Shown here: piece after piece, positions 53,800 through 64,000 of the stretch
Numbering within the stretch: position 1 is the first letter of the stretch
Layout: each line of letters begins with the position of its first letter
NCBI GenBank assembly: GCA_030549495.1
Contig: JAUIRK010000270.1
Coordinates: forward strand, 44,588 to 108,587
Direction of reading: 5' to 3'
Length of the DNA stretch: 64,000 nt
Source: Nectonema munidae
Taxonomy: Eukaryota > Nematomorpha > Nectonematoida > Nectonematidae
Made by a program: the position numbers and the translations under genes
Notes under the pieces: generated by a model
Databases searched by the model: none
The model's input: the letters and a program-made list of their open reading frames with translations, nothing else
Told to the model about the DNA's origin: nothing

Positions 53800-54900
53800 T
53801 AAAAACCATATTCTACCTTTGTGAATATAAAATTTTGAAGAAATAATATATAAACTCATCACGTTAATTATTGGTATTTTTTGAAACTAGATAAAAGTTG
53901 ACTGACCTCACATAAAAGCGGATTTTAAAAAAATAAAAATATATTTATTTGTAAAACCTAGCCTATTTTACCCACAAAGAGTATAGCTTCAAATCTTGTA
54001 CATTCGATCAACATTTTTCACTTCAAAAATAATTTTAAATTTATTAGAAAAACATTATACTGACCTATACTACTGACCCATAAAAAGTAAAAAATATATA
54101 TTAATTTTCGACAGTTTTCTTTAAATATGAAATTTTAAAATGTAAAAAATCATATTTCACCTTTGTGAATATAAAATATTGAAAAAATATTATATAAATT
54201 AAGAACGTTAATTATTATTGGTATTTTTTGAAACTAGATAAAACTTGACTGACCTCACATAAAATCAGATTTTGGAAAAATAAAAATATATTTATTTGTA
54301 TAACCTAGCCTATGTTAACCACAAAGAGTATACCTTTCCAATGACACCATTTTCATTTAATTTTTTTTTAAAAAAAGACACATTATGCTTCAAAAAAAGG
54401 TGGTCCGTAATTTTTTCAAAAATTTAGACAAAATTTTTCGAAGTAATGTCCATTTATTAAAATTTTTTAAAACTTTTGCAAAAATAAATTATTCTAGAGT
54501 ATGTAGCAAACGATAAGCTTTCTAATGATATATATATCATGAAAAAGAAATATTGAAAAACAGTTTAATTCTTTCTTCAAATCAAATAAGTAAAAATTTC
54601 CAAAAAGTAGTATTAGTAGTAGTAGTAGTATTAGTAGTATTATTATTATTATATATTACATATTTCAACCAATCATATAGTTTTTATGAAATAAAACTGC
54701 AATTTCAAAGTTAAATTTTTTGAACTTTTAGGTAGAATTTTTTAAATGTGGCTTTCAATATGTATGTAAAATATTTTTTGAAAATTTTTATTTTAAGTAT
54801 ATTTTTTAAGCATTTTACGATTTACACATTTAAATATATAATAAGGCTGGCAAGTTTTGCGAGTTGTCTCCCCGGAGGTCTTGCCAGACCTCTAATATAT
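53800..54900. other. AT-rich repeats, no gene
   Basis: About 53660-53960 and 53990-54320 are direct repeats of each other (ACTGACCCATAAAAAGTAAA, AACCTAGCCTAT). A trinucleotide tract of TAG and TAT lies at 54605-54655. 54660-54840 is related to 57790-57960 (CTTTCAATATGTATGTAAAA). A TTAA-less MITE fragment ACCCATTTAAGACCA lies at about 54970. Confidence 0.6.
54605..54655 (+). repeat. (TAG/TAT)n trinucleotide tract
   Basis: Imperfect AGT/ATT repeat, about 15 units. Confidence 0.9.
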
Positions 54901-54999
54901 ATCATTTAAAAATCTATTGTTTGATACTGCATTTGGGATACTTTGACCTAAATTTTATTCATTTTGGTACCCATTTAAGACCATTGTTCCCTTTTGCTT

Positions 55000-56545
55000 T
55001 GCAGAAGAATTAAGGCAAACGATCTGCTAGTGAGTTTATCTTAGTTGTTTGTTTCATTTTTGAAGCGCATTTTGTCTGAACAAAGATCATCAATGCTCCA
55101 TGAACGAAAGCGAAATCTTATAATTTTATCATATTGGAGAAATTATACAAGGAACATTAATCTTGATAACCTTATGAAAGTGTTGCTGAAAATTCTCGCA
55201 GAATTCAATTGTTTTCAATCTATAAATGAAATTGGCATTGTTGATTTGATATGAAAATGTGTATATTTCATGTAAAATTTTAATGAATGTTCTCGAAGAC
55301 ATTTTAGAAATAAACCGCAACTTTGTTTCACACTTATAAATATTTTCAAATTCTAAATGCAAAAACAATCCATAAATGAAATAGGCATTGTTTATTTTTT
55401 ATAAAAGCTGTATATTTCATGTAAAATTTTAATTAAGTTCTCGGGGACATATTTTAAAAATAAACCGCAAATTTGTTTTACATTGATTAGCATTTTCAAA
55501 TTCTAAATACAAAAATAATTTATAAATGAAATTGCGATTGTTGATTTGTTATAATAATGTGTATATTCCATGTAAAATTTGAATGAATGTTTTCAGAGAC
55601 AGATTTTAGAAGTAAACCGCAGGTTTGTTACACACTTATATGTATTTTCAATTTCTAAATTCCAAAAATAAGTCCAAAAATGAAATCAGTATGCCCGATT
55701 TGTTATAAAAAAATATATTTCATGTAAAATTTGAAGGTATATTTTATTAGATATATTTCTCATTAATCAAAATTTTGATTGACATTTCCCAAAAAGTAAC
55801 CATGATTTTGAAAAAATTTAAACTATAAAGTGTTATGTCTTCAAAACTGTATATATTTATAAATTTTCAAACGAGTATATAATATAGAACCAAGGTTATA
55901 CGCTTAACTAGAGATACTGTCAGAATTTTGCTGAAAAAGTTTAACTTTTGATTTTGATTGACAGATTTAGACGTGAAAAGGTGATTCAACTGCCATGAAA
56001 ATGGTATCAAAAGATCCAGCTATCAATTTTAGGAAATGTCATGAAGTATGGTAGCAAAAGATTTGGTCAATTTGGTACAATAGAAATTTTAGTTGAGAGG
56101 GGGGCTAAAATAGCCCCCTCTTCACTGATAGGGTTAAAAACTTAATCAGGGTGATTCAGATTTTTCAATATAAGCCTATTTTTTGTGCCCCTCTTGTGCC
56201 CCCCCCCCCCTATGTACTTCGCTCTGGCTACGCCACTGAGCCATGATTATTGAAAAAATTAAATATATAGTGTTATGCGTTCCAAACTGTATATAATTAT
56301 AAATTTTCAGGGTATTATATAATATAGATCCTAAGTTATAAGGTTAAGTACAGATAATGTCAAAATTTTGCTGAAAAATTTTAATTTTTGGTTTTGATTG
56401 ACAGTTTTGGACATGAAGGGGTCATTCAACTACCATGAAAATGGTTTCAAAAGATGAAGCTAGCGATTTTAGGAAAATTCACAAAATTTGAAGGGATATG
56501 ATTAAGCCAATTTTCTACAATCAATTTTTTAGTTAATAGGGTTAA
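55000..56545 (+). mobile_element. Second tandem-repeat element, right part, ending CACTGATAGGG-TTAA
   Basis: About four diverged units of the 32480-33660 repeat (55170-55740) are followed by a unique segment that is itself duplicated (55800-56133 and 56247-56540: GCTGAAAAAGTTTAA, GATTTTGATTGACAG, ACTACCATGAAAATGG). The first duplicate ends TTCACTGATAGGG followed by TTAA (56134-56137) and has the hairpin GGGGCTAAAATAGCCCC. The second ends AATAGGGTTAA. No coding. Confidence 0.6.
56150..56238 (-). mobile_element. hAT-type MITE end (CAGTGGCGTAGCC)
   Basis: On the - strand CAGTGGCGTAGCCAGAGCG then a long G run. Followed on the + strand by AGCCATGA (56239-56246), the same eight bases that precede the related end at 33695. 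The left end of this copy is not visible. Confidence 0.6.
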
Positions 56546-56800
56546 TACCCCTGCAAAAAAATTCAAAAAAAAATTATCCACAAAAATGTGTTTAGATTTT
56601 AATTTAAAATAATTTTTTACGCCTTCAAACAAAGAAAATGGCAATTTTTACAACTTTAACCTTGAAAAAAATAAAGAAAATTTTGATTCAATAAAATTGA
56701 ATGACATATTTGAAATATAATATATAAATGCACAAACTCAATGTAGTTCAATGTCTCAACTGTCGAAGAAACAGTAATAGTTGAGAGAAGAGGATGGTTC

Positions 56801-57073
56801 CAGTGGCGGATCCAAGGGAGAGGCCTCATGGGCCTAGGCCCCCTATGAAAAATGGCTTCGAAAATTACCCTCACTAATGTATACCCTTACATGTATAAAA
56901 AATAAATTTTTGCAATTTATTCATGGCAAAATAATGTTAAAAATATGAAAACAGTAATTAGTGATTCTAAAAGACATAATACAGCTGTCGTATTCTCTGA
57001 AGACTTTTAGCAAAATTGCAAAAAATTAAATAGATTTCGGCCCCCCTATAAGAAATTTCTGGATCCGCCACTG
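56801..57073 (+). mobile_element. 273-bp hAT-type MITE, complete
   Basis: Perfect 8-bp duplications GATGGTTC at 56793-56800 and 57074-57081. Inverted ends CAGTGGCGGATCCA and TGGATCCGCCACTG are exact over 14 bases. The interior is AT-rich and non-coding. A textbook non-autonomous hAT. Confidence 0.96.
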
Positions 57074-57081
57074 GATGGTTC

Positions 57082-58560
57082 GTTTAGGGATGTGTCATCC
57101 CATATACAAATATAGTGATGTAATTCAAATGTCACTAATTTTATTTTAAGAATTTAACTTTTTGAAAATTATTTAATTTTAGTTTATTTTTTTCACTTCT
57201 AACAAAACTTAACTATTTTTAACGATTTTTTAAATCGCTGTTGATGTCAACTTTTTTTAACCCCCCTCCCTCCCTATGTCAACTCTCGTCAACTTGAATC
57301 CACCCACTCCCTCCCAGGTAGTGTTGACGTCAATTGTGAACGACCCCTTTAAACAAAAATGCGTACACTATCAAGACTGAAGCTAAAGCACACTAACCAG
57401 ACTGCTAGGTATATATATAAAAAGTATTTATTTCCAAAACTCAGAAATTTAAGAAAAATAGGCATTTTTAAATAGTTTTGATTGATTTTCAATCGAAATA
57501 CAGATTAGATTGGAATTGAATATACTTAAAAATGGGTATATATGTGATCAAATTATATTAAATATTGTTTATAAAAAATTCAATTTTGAGATGAGTGGCT
57601 ATTTTAAATCGCACATCTAGCAAAATATAAACAGAAAGTTGACCCTGTCTCCCTAATCATTTGTATCAAAATATGAACATAGCAAACTATGGAATAGAAA
57701 CCGCAGTAGTATACAGGTTCGGAGTGATAAGTTGTCTACTCGCTTCAACCTTAGAGGTTATGAGATCATATATATTATACGTAAACATAACAGTTAATCA
57801 GATTGTTTCCATGAAATAAAATGGCAATTTCAAAGTTAAGTGTTTTGAACTTTTGTGTAAAATTTTGAAATTGTGCTTTCAATATGTATGTAAAATATTG
57901 TTTGAAAATTTTTAGTATGTTTTTCAGTATTTTACCATTTTTATATTTAAATATATAAGGTCTTAAAATTTGAAGACGTCTGATAAATTAGTTAAATAAG
58001 TATTTCGACAAAATAAATAATAAACAAAAACAATTTATAAAATTATCATCTATTAGAAATATTGTAACATAATCTATACAAGTAGTGATATATACAAAAA
58101 AAATACAATGAGGTAAACTAGAATTTATAAAAATTAATTTGTATGTTCTTTTAACTATTAGTTTGAATTAATCTGAAAATATATGGGTCCCTGCAGAACT
58201 CTGATATATGATTATAAATTTTCAAGAGTGTAAACTAAGAGTTTGAAGTTTTAGTTGAGGGTCACTTATTGGGTTAAGTAAGATTTATTTAATACACTAG
58301 GTACCGCTGTGCTCATTTAAGTAGAATAAAAGTATTCTCTATAACTTAATTATTGTCTGCTTTTCTAGAGATCACAAGAAAAAATTTCAATGATACGCGC
58401 TTGTTTTAAAACTTTCTTCTATATAAATTTTGAGGATAAATAAACGTGCCTCATCTGACTGCACTATTATATAAAAATAGTTAAAAAAAATCTTTAATCA
58501 TCTAAAAAAATTACTTACAAAAAAAGTAAAATTGAACTATGTAAACTTTATTAGATACAA
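57082..58560. other. AT-rich intergenic sequence with dispersed repeat pieces
   Basis: 57600-57770 resembles 36880-37150 (CATCTAGCAAAATATAAACAG, GTATACAGGTT). 57530-57610 resembles 21535-21600 (GAGTGGCTATTTTAAATC). 57235-57350 is pyrimidine-rich with GTTGACGTCAATTGTGAACG. No gene seen. Confidence 0.55.
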
Positions 58561-58574
58561 AAATTGAATTTATT
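58547..58574 (-). terminator. Candidate polyadenylation signals of U2AF1
   Basis: On the - strand AATAAA occurs twice shortly after the stop (complement of TTTATT at 58569-58574 and 58547-58552). Confidence 0.55.
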
Positions 58575-58594
58575 GTCAAGCATCGTTGAAAATA

Positions 58595-59248
58595 TTAAGA
58601 ATAGCTTCTACTTCTACGCCTCGAACGGCTGTTGCTTCTATGCCTTCTACGTTTTCTTTTCGACCTCGATCTTGATCTTCTCCTTCTTCGGTTGTTCAAC
58701 TTTTTGCGTAAGGTTGAAGAGATAGGTTTGAGATGCATAAAGTTGCAAAAACCGCCTCGACTACATTCTCCCAGATCAAAATCTGCACAGCATGCTTCTT
58801 TGAAATCAGTTACAGGGGAAAGTTCGGCATAAATAGGTTTTGCATTGAACCATCGATTATTCAAGTTTGCAACAGCTTTTTCGGCATCTTCTTCTTTGCT
58901 AAATTTAACATAAACATTGCCTATCATATGTTCTCCTAAATTATCACAGACATTCATTTCATCAATTTCCCCGTATTTATCTTCCAATTCAACAAACACC
59001 TCTTCAAAAAATTCATCGAAATGATCTTGCAATTGAACATCGCTGACATCCTGGCCGGAATTGGCTGCTAAAGTAATGTTTTTAGGATTCAAGTATAGGT
59101 TAGATAATAAAACAGTTTGGCTGAAAGAAGGAACATTGTGAATTCTTGTACATTTATTTCCATGTCTACACGCTCCAATTTTAATATAAAATGAACAATT
59201 TACTTTATCTTTCTCAGTCCCAAAGATGCTAGCTAAATATTCGGCCAT
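58595..59248 (-). CDS. U2AF1: U2AF35, small subunit of the U2 snRNP auxiliary factor (intronless)
   Basis: 217 residues, starting MAEYLASIFGTEKDKVNCSF as in human U2AF1. First zinc finger C18-x8-C27-x5-C33-x3-H37; the atypical RRM (UHM) follows with FFEEVFVELEDKYGEI, NVYVKF (111-116) and the RWF motif R132-W133-F134 that docks U2AF65. Second zinc finger C154-x7-C162-x5-C168-x3-H172 (GGFCNFMHLKPI). The C-terminal RS domain is about 195-217. The protein recognises the 3' splice-site AG in the nucleus. The human hotspot Ser34 is Thr34 here, and the position equal to human Gln157 is Asp156. The whole ORF lacks introns, so it is either an ancestral intron-poor gene or a retrogene; it looks functional. 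Confidence 0.97.
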   Translation of the reverse strand: MAEYLASIFGTEKDKVNCSFYIKIGACRHGNKCTRIHNVPSFSQTVLLSNLYLNPKNITLAANSGQDVSDVQLQDHFDEFFEEVFVELEDKYGEIDEMNVCDNLGEHMIGNVYVKFSKEEDAEKAVANLNNRWFNAKPIYAELSPVTDFKEACCADFDLGECSRGGFCNFMHLKPISSTLRKKLNNRRRRRSRSRSKRKRRRHRSNSRSRRRSRSYS

Positions 59249-60246
59249 TAAAAAAGCGAGAATACTATGAAAAATAAAAAAATATTTAATATAATATATT
59301 TTTTACCAAATTAAATCAAATATTTTATATCGCTTATGGAAAAAGATGGTTTGTTATAGAAAAAAATTTATTTTCAAATTCTTGAAATGATTGAGTAAGA
59401 TTTATTTCATTATCATATTAAAATACAGGAGTAAATATCATAACTTGTGATTAAAATTTGAGGGTAATTTAAAAGGTACCGCAGAATACACGCTAGTAGA
59501 AACACACCAGAGGGTTTCATCGTAGGAAAATGACAACTTGATACAAAATCATGAACAGCCACTTATAAATATAGATATTTTAAGCAAAGAAAAGAGTTTG
59601 ATGAAGGTGATAGAAAAACTTATATGGATACATATAACGATATATTAGAAATGTAGAATATATATATAGAGATCCTATGCCAAGAAAAGATTTTGATGTA
59701 TGTATAAGAAAAACTAGGAAAATAAATACAAATGTAAATAAATTATTTACAAACATATATCACGCATACATTATCAATTATTTATATTAAATAGGAAGGG
59801 TTAGATCAAAACTACAACAAGGAAAGCAATCATTTTTTTACAATTATAATTATATGATGAAAAAAAATATAATTATCAATGCTGTTTACAATATGAGGAC
59901 GAAACAATGTTTTATATATTAAAATTTTGACGTTTATGTGAATAATTTTTTGGTCCTATTTCAATGTAAAAATTATTCTTCCTTATTTTTATGTTAATAT
60001 TTTAAAAAAATCATAACTTAATTAATACAATAAAATTTTCTTAAACTCAACTTCACCCATACAAACAAGTCTAATGAGGGGTGTCTTTTGTTTGTGGGGA
60101 CTAATGGGGACCAGTGGGTACTAGTGGCCACTAGTGAAAATGAAGTGGAAATAGAAAAATACTTTAATAAAACTTCTTATGTTGATATATAAGAAATGCA
60201 TCAATGAGTTACAGTTGTCCATATGTTATCAAGGAATTGAAACGCG
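59249..60246. other. AT-rich intergenic sequence upstream of U2AF1
   Basis: Should contain the U2AF1 promoter, but no specific element can be picked out. G-rich decamer repeats lie at 60076-60131. Confidence 0.5.
60076..60131 (+). repeat. G-tract-rich decamer repeat, possible G-quadruplex
   Basis: GGGGACTAAT, GGGGACCAGT, GGGTACTAGT and GGCCACTAGT run in tandem, preceded by GAGGGGTG and GTGGGGA. Four G-runs occur in about 50 bases of otherwise AT-rich DNA. Confidence 0.55.
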
Positions 60247-61684
60247 TTGAAAGCATCACTTTATTCCATGATGGTTGAAGGTAAAAATTTATTGTATCAC
60301 GCTAACCTATATTTTGATACTAACAGTCGACTCAAAAGTTCACATGAAGTTAATTTAAATTCTAAGTTATACGGATTATATGATATGAATATTTTATCTC
60401 TTAATGCGCAATCACTAAAAAGCAAATTCGCTAAACTTGTAATTTTTTTGAATAAGTTGTCTACATGCATGCGGGTGAGACTTTTTACACAAATACACCC
60501 AAACAGATGAAAATAAATTTAAATATTCAAATAATAATTTAAATATACATAGAAGAATTATTCTTAAGATAAAACTAATATAAATTATTATTTTGATATT
60601 GAATTATAAAAAATTAATCTATACTCATTACAAAATTTCTTGATATCGAAAATGCTTTCAACGCAGCATGGCACCCTGCAATCATCAACAACCTTATCGA
60701 CAAAAAATACCCTACATACATAATCAAATTCATAAACAACTACCTTCAAAAGCGCATTCTCATCCTACTACATAACAACAATACATACATTCAGAAACTA
60801 ACTCTCTACACTCCACAAGGGGGTAGAGTAGCCTATCAGATATCCTATGGCTAATCCTCATCAACCCCATTTTTAATTTTATCAACTCAAAATCCGACTT
60901 TGCCCAATGCTACTCTGATGACATCTTATTCACCTTCTCAAACACATTACAACTAAACAACATCAATCGCACTGCTAATCTAATCACACAAATACAAACA
61001 ATGGCCACCAACTACAAAGTCTCCTTCAACTCAAACAAACTAAAACTTATACACTTCACACGAAAAAGAATAACTCCACTACCACTGAAACTAAACACAT
61101 CAACATCACTCACTCCTGAATCACACATAAAATATCTAGACGTCATATTACAATCTAATCTAAAATTTACACTCCACGTAAAAAACATATACACAAAACT
61201 CTCACCAACCTTATTCTCTCTAAGAAAAGCTATCTCATATAAGTGGGGTCTTCATCCAAAAATCTCAAAGTACATCTACAAATCTATCATACTTCTAGTC
61301 ATACAATATGGCTCATTTGCCTGGGGAAGCTCACTCAAATTCCAAAACTCACTAACCCACCTCAACAAAATACACCGCCTTTGCTTACTCACAATAACAA
61401 ACGCATTTCACACTACTTCTACAACAAAACTTGAACTTCTTACACATACTCCACCCTTATACCTAAACCTTAAGAAAAACATAATTAAAAAATATCTTAC
61501 TACCTTCTACTCTACACCAGCTCCACATAACTTCACGAACCTTCACTCAACTCACACCTCGCCTTCGCTCACCTTTTTCAAATCCTTTCTTGAACAATAT
61601 ATGCTACAACTTACTCACTACCAAGTTTTAGCACACCTACACCCATACTTCCTAGTTCACCCATCGAAATCGACCCTATTATGA
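60247..61684 (+). mobile_element. Jockey-like LINE, ORF2 fragments (endonuclease start and RT)
   Basis: 60380-60450 encodes MNILSLNAQSLKSKFAKL, the typical first strand of an apurinic-type endonuclease. Most of that domain is missing. The RT follows from 60636: LDIENAFNAAWHPAI (motif A with catalytic Asp), YTPQGG, a frameshift near 60822, then ILINPIF and FAQCYSDDILFTF (the YxDD motif), and the open 61001-61684 with the thumb and C-terminal region. The RT part has strikingly C-ending codons, unlike the rest of the window. No poly-A tail or target duplication identified. Confidence 0.85.
61001..61684 (+). pseudogene. LINE reverse transcriptase C-terminal fragment
   Basis: Open for 227 codons with VSFNSNKLKLIHFTRKR, IKYLDVILQSNLKFTLHV (the family's YLGVxLD...F..H) and YGSFAWGSS, all typical of Jockey/RTE-like ORF2 downstream of the catalytic motif. 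Continuous upstream in frame with the YSDD motif at about 60908. Inactive because the upstream part is frameshifted and deleted. Confidence 0.85.
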
Positions 61685-61856
61685 AGAGTTTGATAACTCC
61701 AACATTAGTGTGGGTTCTTGAGCCACGAATAAAAGTAGTTCTGTAATTCGAATTTCACCTAAAAAGAATAATACTGATGAAATAAATAAAATTCAGGCTT
61801 TCATGTGTCCAGAAACAGTTTCCAAACTCTTAATAATTCTGATAGTCCTTTAGATT

Positions 61857-62199
61857 GTGTTCCGAATCAAGTTAAGGAAAACGGTTTTATTTAGTTCGGA
61901 AAAAAAATTTCATAACAGAATTTACTTCTCAGATAACTGTGGAACGTGGATACCAATATCTTGTAAAAAATACCATTATATTTTGTCTAAGGAAGGCAAA
62001 ATGTTTTTTTATTATCAAGGTCGAGATGGACGTTTTTATAGAAAAAGTTATATACTTTTCTTATTGTGAATTAGAGAATCCAATCATATTACATCGCTAT
62101 TATTCAGAACTTGCAGATTTCTCAACTTATAAAATGAGAATATGTTGGTTGGAAAACCATCCTGAAATAAGTGAGGACAAGCATAATGTTTGTCTATAT
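61857..62199 (+). pseudogene. Unrecognised coding remnant truncated by a hAT insertion
   Basis: Frame 61857-62069 gives RIYFSDNCGTWIPISCKKYH and GKMFFYYQGRDGRFYRKSY. The frame at 61939 then gives CELENPIILHRYYSELADFS and KMRICWLENHPEISEDKHN, up to the hAT terminal repeat at 62200. The composition looks like real protein in both, with one frame change or a small intron between. I do not recognise the family. It may be an exon of a host gene destroyed by the insertion. Confidence 0.35.
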
Positions 62200-64000
62200 C
62201 AGTGGTTCCCAACCTTTTTTACATGGCGGCACACTTTTGAGCTGTTCAAATTTTCGCCGCATACCTATCCAAAAAATGAATATTTTATACTCATAAAGCC
62301 TTTTTGCAATAAAATATTAAAAATATACGAAATCATATAAGGAAAATTTTAATTCACACAAATAAAACTTATCCTGTATTCAGTATCGGGTATAGAATAA
62401 TAATTGTGAATGTCAGTGGGACAGTTGTGCCTGGTGCTTCTTGACTTCTGCTGCCGTACATGGGGAGAGACATACTCTTAACTCTTCTTCAATGTTTTTA
62501 AGTCTTTCACGTTTTTTATTTTTGATGTTGTTTAGGTAAGAAAATCCCAGCTCACATAGGTACGAAGTTGAGAATTGGAGTAAGACTTTGATGGTTTTTA
62601 TTTAGAGTTGGATACTCTTCCATAACAGAAATACAAAGGGCGTCTAATGGTAGTTGTGTGTACTTCAATTTGAGCCCACGATAACTGGAAAGGCTTGCTA
62701 ATTCTTCTTCTTCACATAACTCAAAATTGGAAAGATTGATCATCGATAAATCTAGGAAAGGATTGCGAATCCAATCAAATTTTTCAATGCTGATTGAAGG
62801 AAAATATTCTTTAATTTTATTTTCTAAACATGTCAAATGCTTACTAATAATGGGAACCATCTCGGTTAAGCAGGTTTTGAGAACGGATGGAAACATATAA
62901 AAATCGTCTACCTTCATTCAATTCTTCCATATTGCAATTTTTTTCTTAAAAGTAATTAACTTATCTGTCGCCGTAAGAATGCTTCCATTTCTGCCTTGCA
63001 TATTGCTGTTCAGACTATTAAGATGTCCAAATATTTCACTTAACTCTATTTTGGACATCCATAAATCATTTTTAAGGTATTTACAAAATCTATCAAGTTT
63101 TTCATTTTCAAAAAAAATAAAAAGGTTTTTCTGAAGCTCATTTACTCGAGATAGTACCTTTCCTTTCGACAACCATCTTACTTCTGTGTGCAATAGCAGA
63201 CGAAAATGTGAGAATCCATATCCTTGCACAGCAACTCAAAAATTCTGAATTTCATTGGCCGAGTTTTTATGAAATTCACCATTTCAATCACTTGATCCAA
63301 TACCTCCTTTAGTTCATTTTGTGTTATCTTTGAAATTAAAACTTCTATGTGTAAAAAACCATGAGTTCGCAGAATGTTAGGATTCTGTTTTTCCACTAAA
63401 GTTGCAAAACCTTTAACAGAACCAACCATTGATGGAGCTCCATCGGTACATATTCCCAAGCATGAATCCCATGGTAAGCCATATTTTTCGAGGCATATCG
63501 TGATTGTATCAAAAATATCTTGACCTTTTGTAGTTGTGGCTAACTGTTTGCAGCATAGAAATTGATTAATTATGACATCTTCATCAATGATACGTATAAA
63601 TGCAATTAACTGTGCGTGATTACTGATATCAGTGGATTCATCGATTTGAAGAGCAAACAGACTATTTTGAAATTTGGATGTTACACTTTCTTCAATATTA
63701 TCAGACAAGTCAAGAATTCTTTTCTGAATTGTATTTTTTGAAAGAGGAATCTTGCTAATTTCTTGTTCGGCCTTATCGCCAAGCATAATTTTAACCATTT
63801 CTTTGCATGCTGGAAGGATTACTGATTCTGCAAGAACATGAGACTTCGATTTAAGAGCAATAATTTCTGCCACCTCACATGAAGCTAATTGAGCTTTTTC
63901 GGATAGTTATTTTTTTCTTAAATAGTTGACTTTGCGTTGCATTTAATTCTAACAAGCGTTTGAAATAATCAACATTTTTAGCTTGAAGGCTACGATGATT
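62200..64000 (-). mobile_element. hAT element, ZBED5/SCAND3-like, running off the right edge
   Basis: Terminal repeat CAGTGGTTCCCAACCTTTTT at 62200, preceded by GTCTATAT, a plausible 8-bp target copy of the usual TCTA type. The transposase lies on the - strand with its C-terminus near this end. The other end is outside the window. Same broad family as 8083-9387. Confidence 0.88.
62413..64000 (-). pseudogene. hAT transposase, ZBED5/SCAND3-like, 5' partial, frameshifted
   Basis: From right to left: VDYFKRLLELNATQSQLFKK (near 63960), LAESVILPACKEMVKIM, IPLSKNTIQKRILDLSDNIE, LFALQIDESTDISNHAQLIA (first catalytic Asp), GLPWDSCLGICTDGAPSMVG (second), then in a new frame LLLHTEVRWLSKGKVLSRV, NLFIFFENEKLDRF and on to FDWIRNPFLDLS. 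It ends in a further frame with FSTSYLCELGFSYLNNIKNK and KKHQAQLSH, stop at 62413-62415. Breaks occur near 63890, 63200, 62920 and 62570. Nearly full length but inactive. A typical decayed copy of the family that also gave rise to ZBED5 and SCAND3. Confidence 0.92.

Larger units (their letters stand above)
50872..53800 (+). repeat. Long unclassified dispersed repeat, copy 2, with duplicated and inverted ends
   Basis: Parallel to 36607-39498. At the left, a segment of about 190 bp (CTATACTTTGCAATTTGCAC ... AATATCAAACTTTCTG) occurs three times in direct order (from about 50880, 51105 and 51280), the last as one arm of a fold-back. From 51560 the order matches copy 1: minisatellite, TTTATCCAAAACATATTTT, GAGTCGCTTTATAATT and so on. 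No coding. Confidence 0.7.

Noticed and set aside
28115-58594. A new multi-gene system such as a defence island
   Set aside because: Every substantial frame in this stretch could be placed in a transposon or a repetitive family; there is no operon-like clustering and the organism is eukaryotic.
58632-58939. Two + strand frames opposite U2AF1
   Set aside because: Low-complexity Leu/Arg translation of the RS-domain codons and zinc-finger region; shadows.

Overview
The window is AT-rich eukaryotic DNA crowded with transposons, with two host genes. Both host genes have animal-type orthologues: an SCAF4/SCAF8-like RNA-binding protein on the + strand and U2AF35 (U2AF1) on the - strand. Spliceosomal introns, tRNA-derived SINEs and piggyBac, hAT, Tigger, MULE and Jockey-type LINE copies all point to an invertebrate animal or a close relative. 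The host proteins are divergent, and I cannot name a species.

About 0.4-28.1 kb is one host gene, the SCAF4/8-like gene, whose 5' end lies outside the window. Twelve exons can be joined with matching splice phases at every junction, giving about 769 codons to the stop at 28114. Its introns are of two kinds: very short (49-73 bp) or long (0.8-6.6 kb). The long introns hold two sister piggyBac copies, two hAT copies, a short BED-finger hAT relative, an uncharacterised repetitive coding family, an old retroelement, several tRNA-like SINEs and an array of about fifteen 143-bp repeats that splits the RRM domain. Every recognisable transposon reading frame in these introns is antisense to the host gene.

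From 28 to 58 kb is a transposon graveyard. It holds a second uncharacterised repetitive family (29.4-30.3), tandem-repeat-bearing elements with TTAA-type ends (30.4-33.7 and 55.0-56.5), a frameshifted Tigger/pogo element (34.8-36.6), and two related segments of unknown repeat with 28-bp minisatellites (36.6-39.5 and 50.9-54). A hAT element (39.5-44.1) carries a nested piggyBac whose spliced 553-residue transposase looks whole. It is followed by a MULE (45.0-46.6), a 5' piggyBac fragment, a LINE ORF1 fragment and a hAT with an open 460-codon transposase (48.1-50.9). A long fold-back lies at 51.1-51.7 and a complete hAT-type MITE at 56.8-57.1.

From 58 to 64 kb: an intronless U2AF1 gene on the - strand, a LINE endonuclease/RT fragment with unusually C-rich coding, a short unrecognised coding remnant, and a ZBED5/SCAND3-like hAT copy that runs off the right edge.

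The two host genes both act on pre-mRNA: U2AF35 reads the 3' splice site AG, and SCAF4/8 proteins bind the RNA polymerase II tail and prevent premature polyadenylation. Their closeness is probably chance. I did not identify a new defence or enzymatic system. The most notable things are the repeatedly invaded but apparently intact SCAF gene, the nested whole-looking piggyBac, a hAT family with unusual subterminal repeats, and the tandem-repeat elements.
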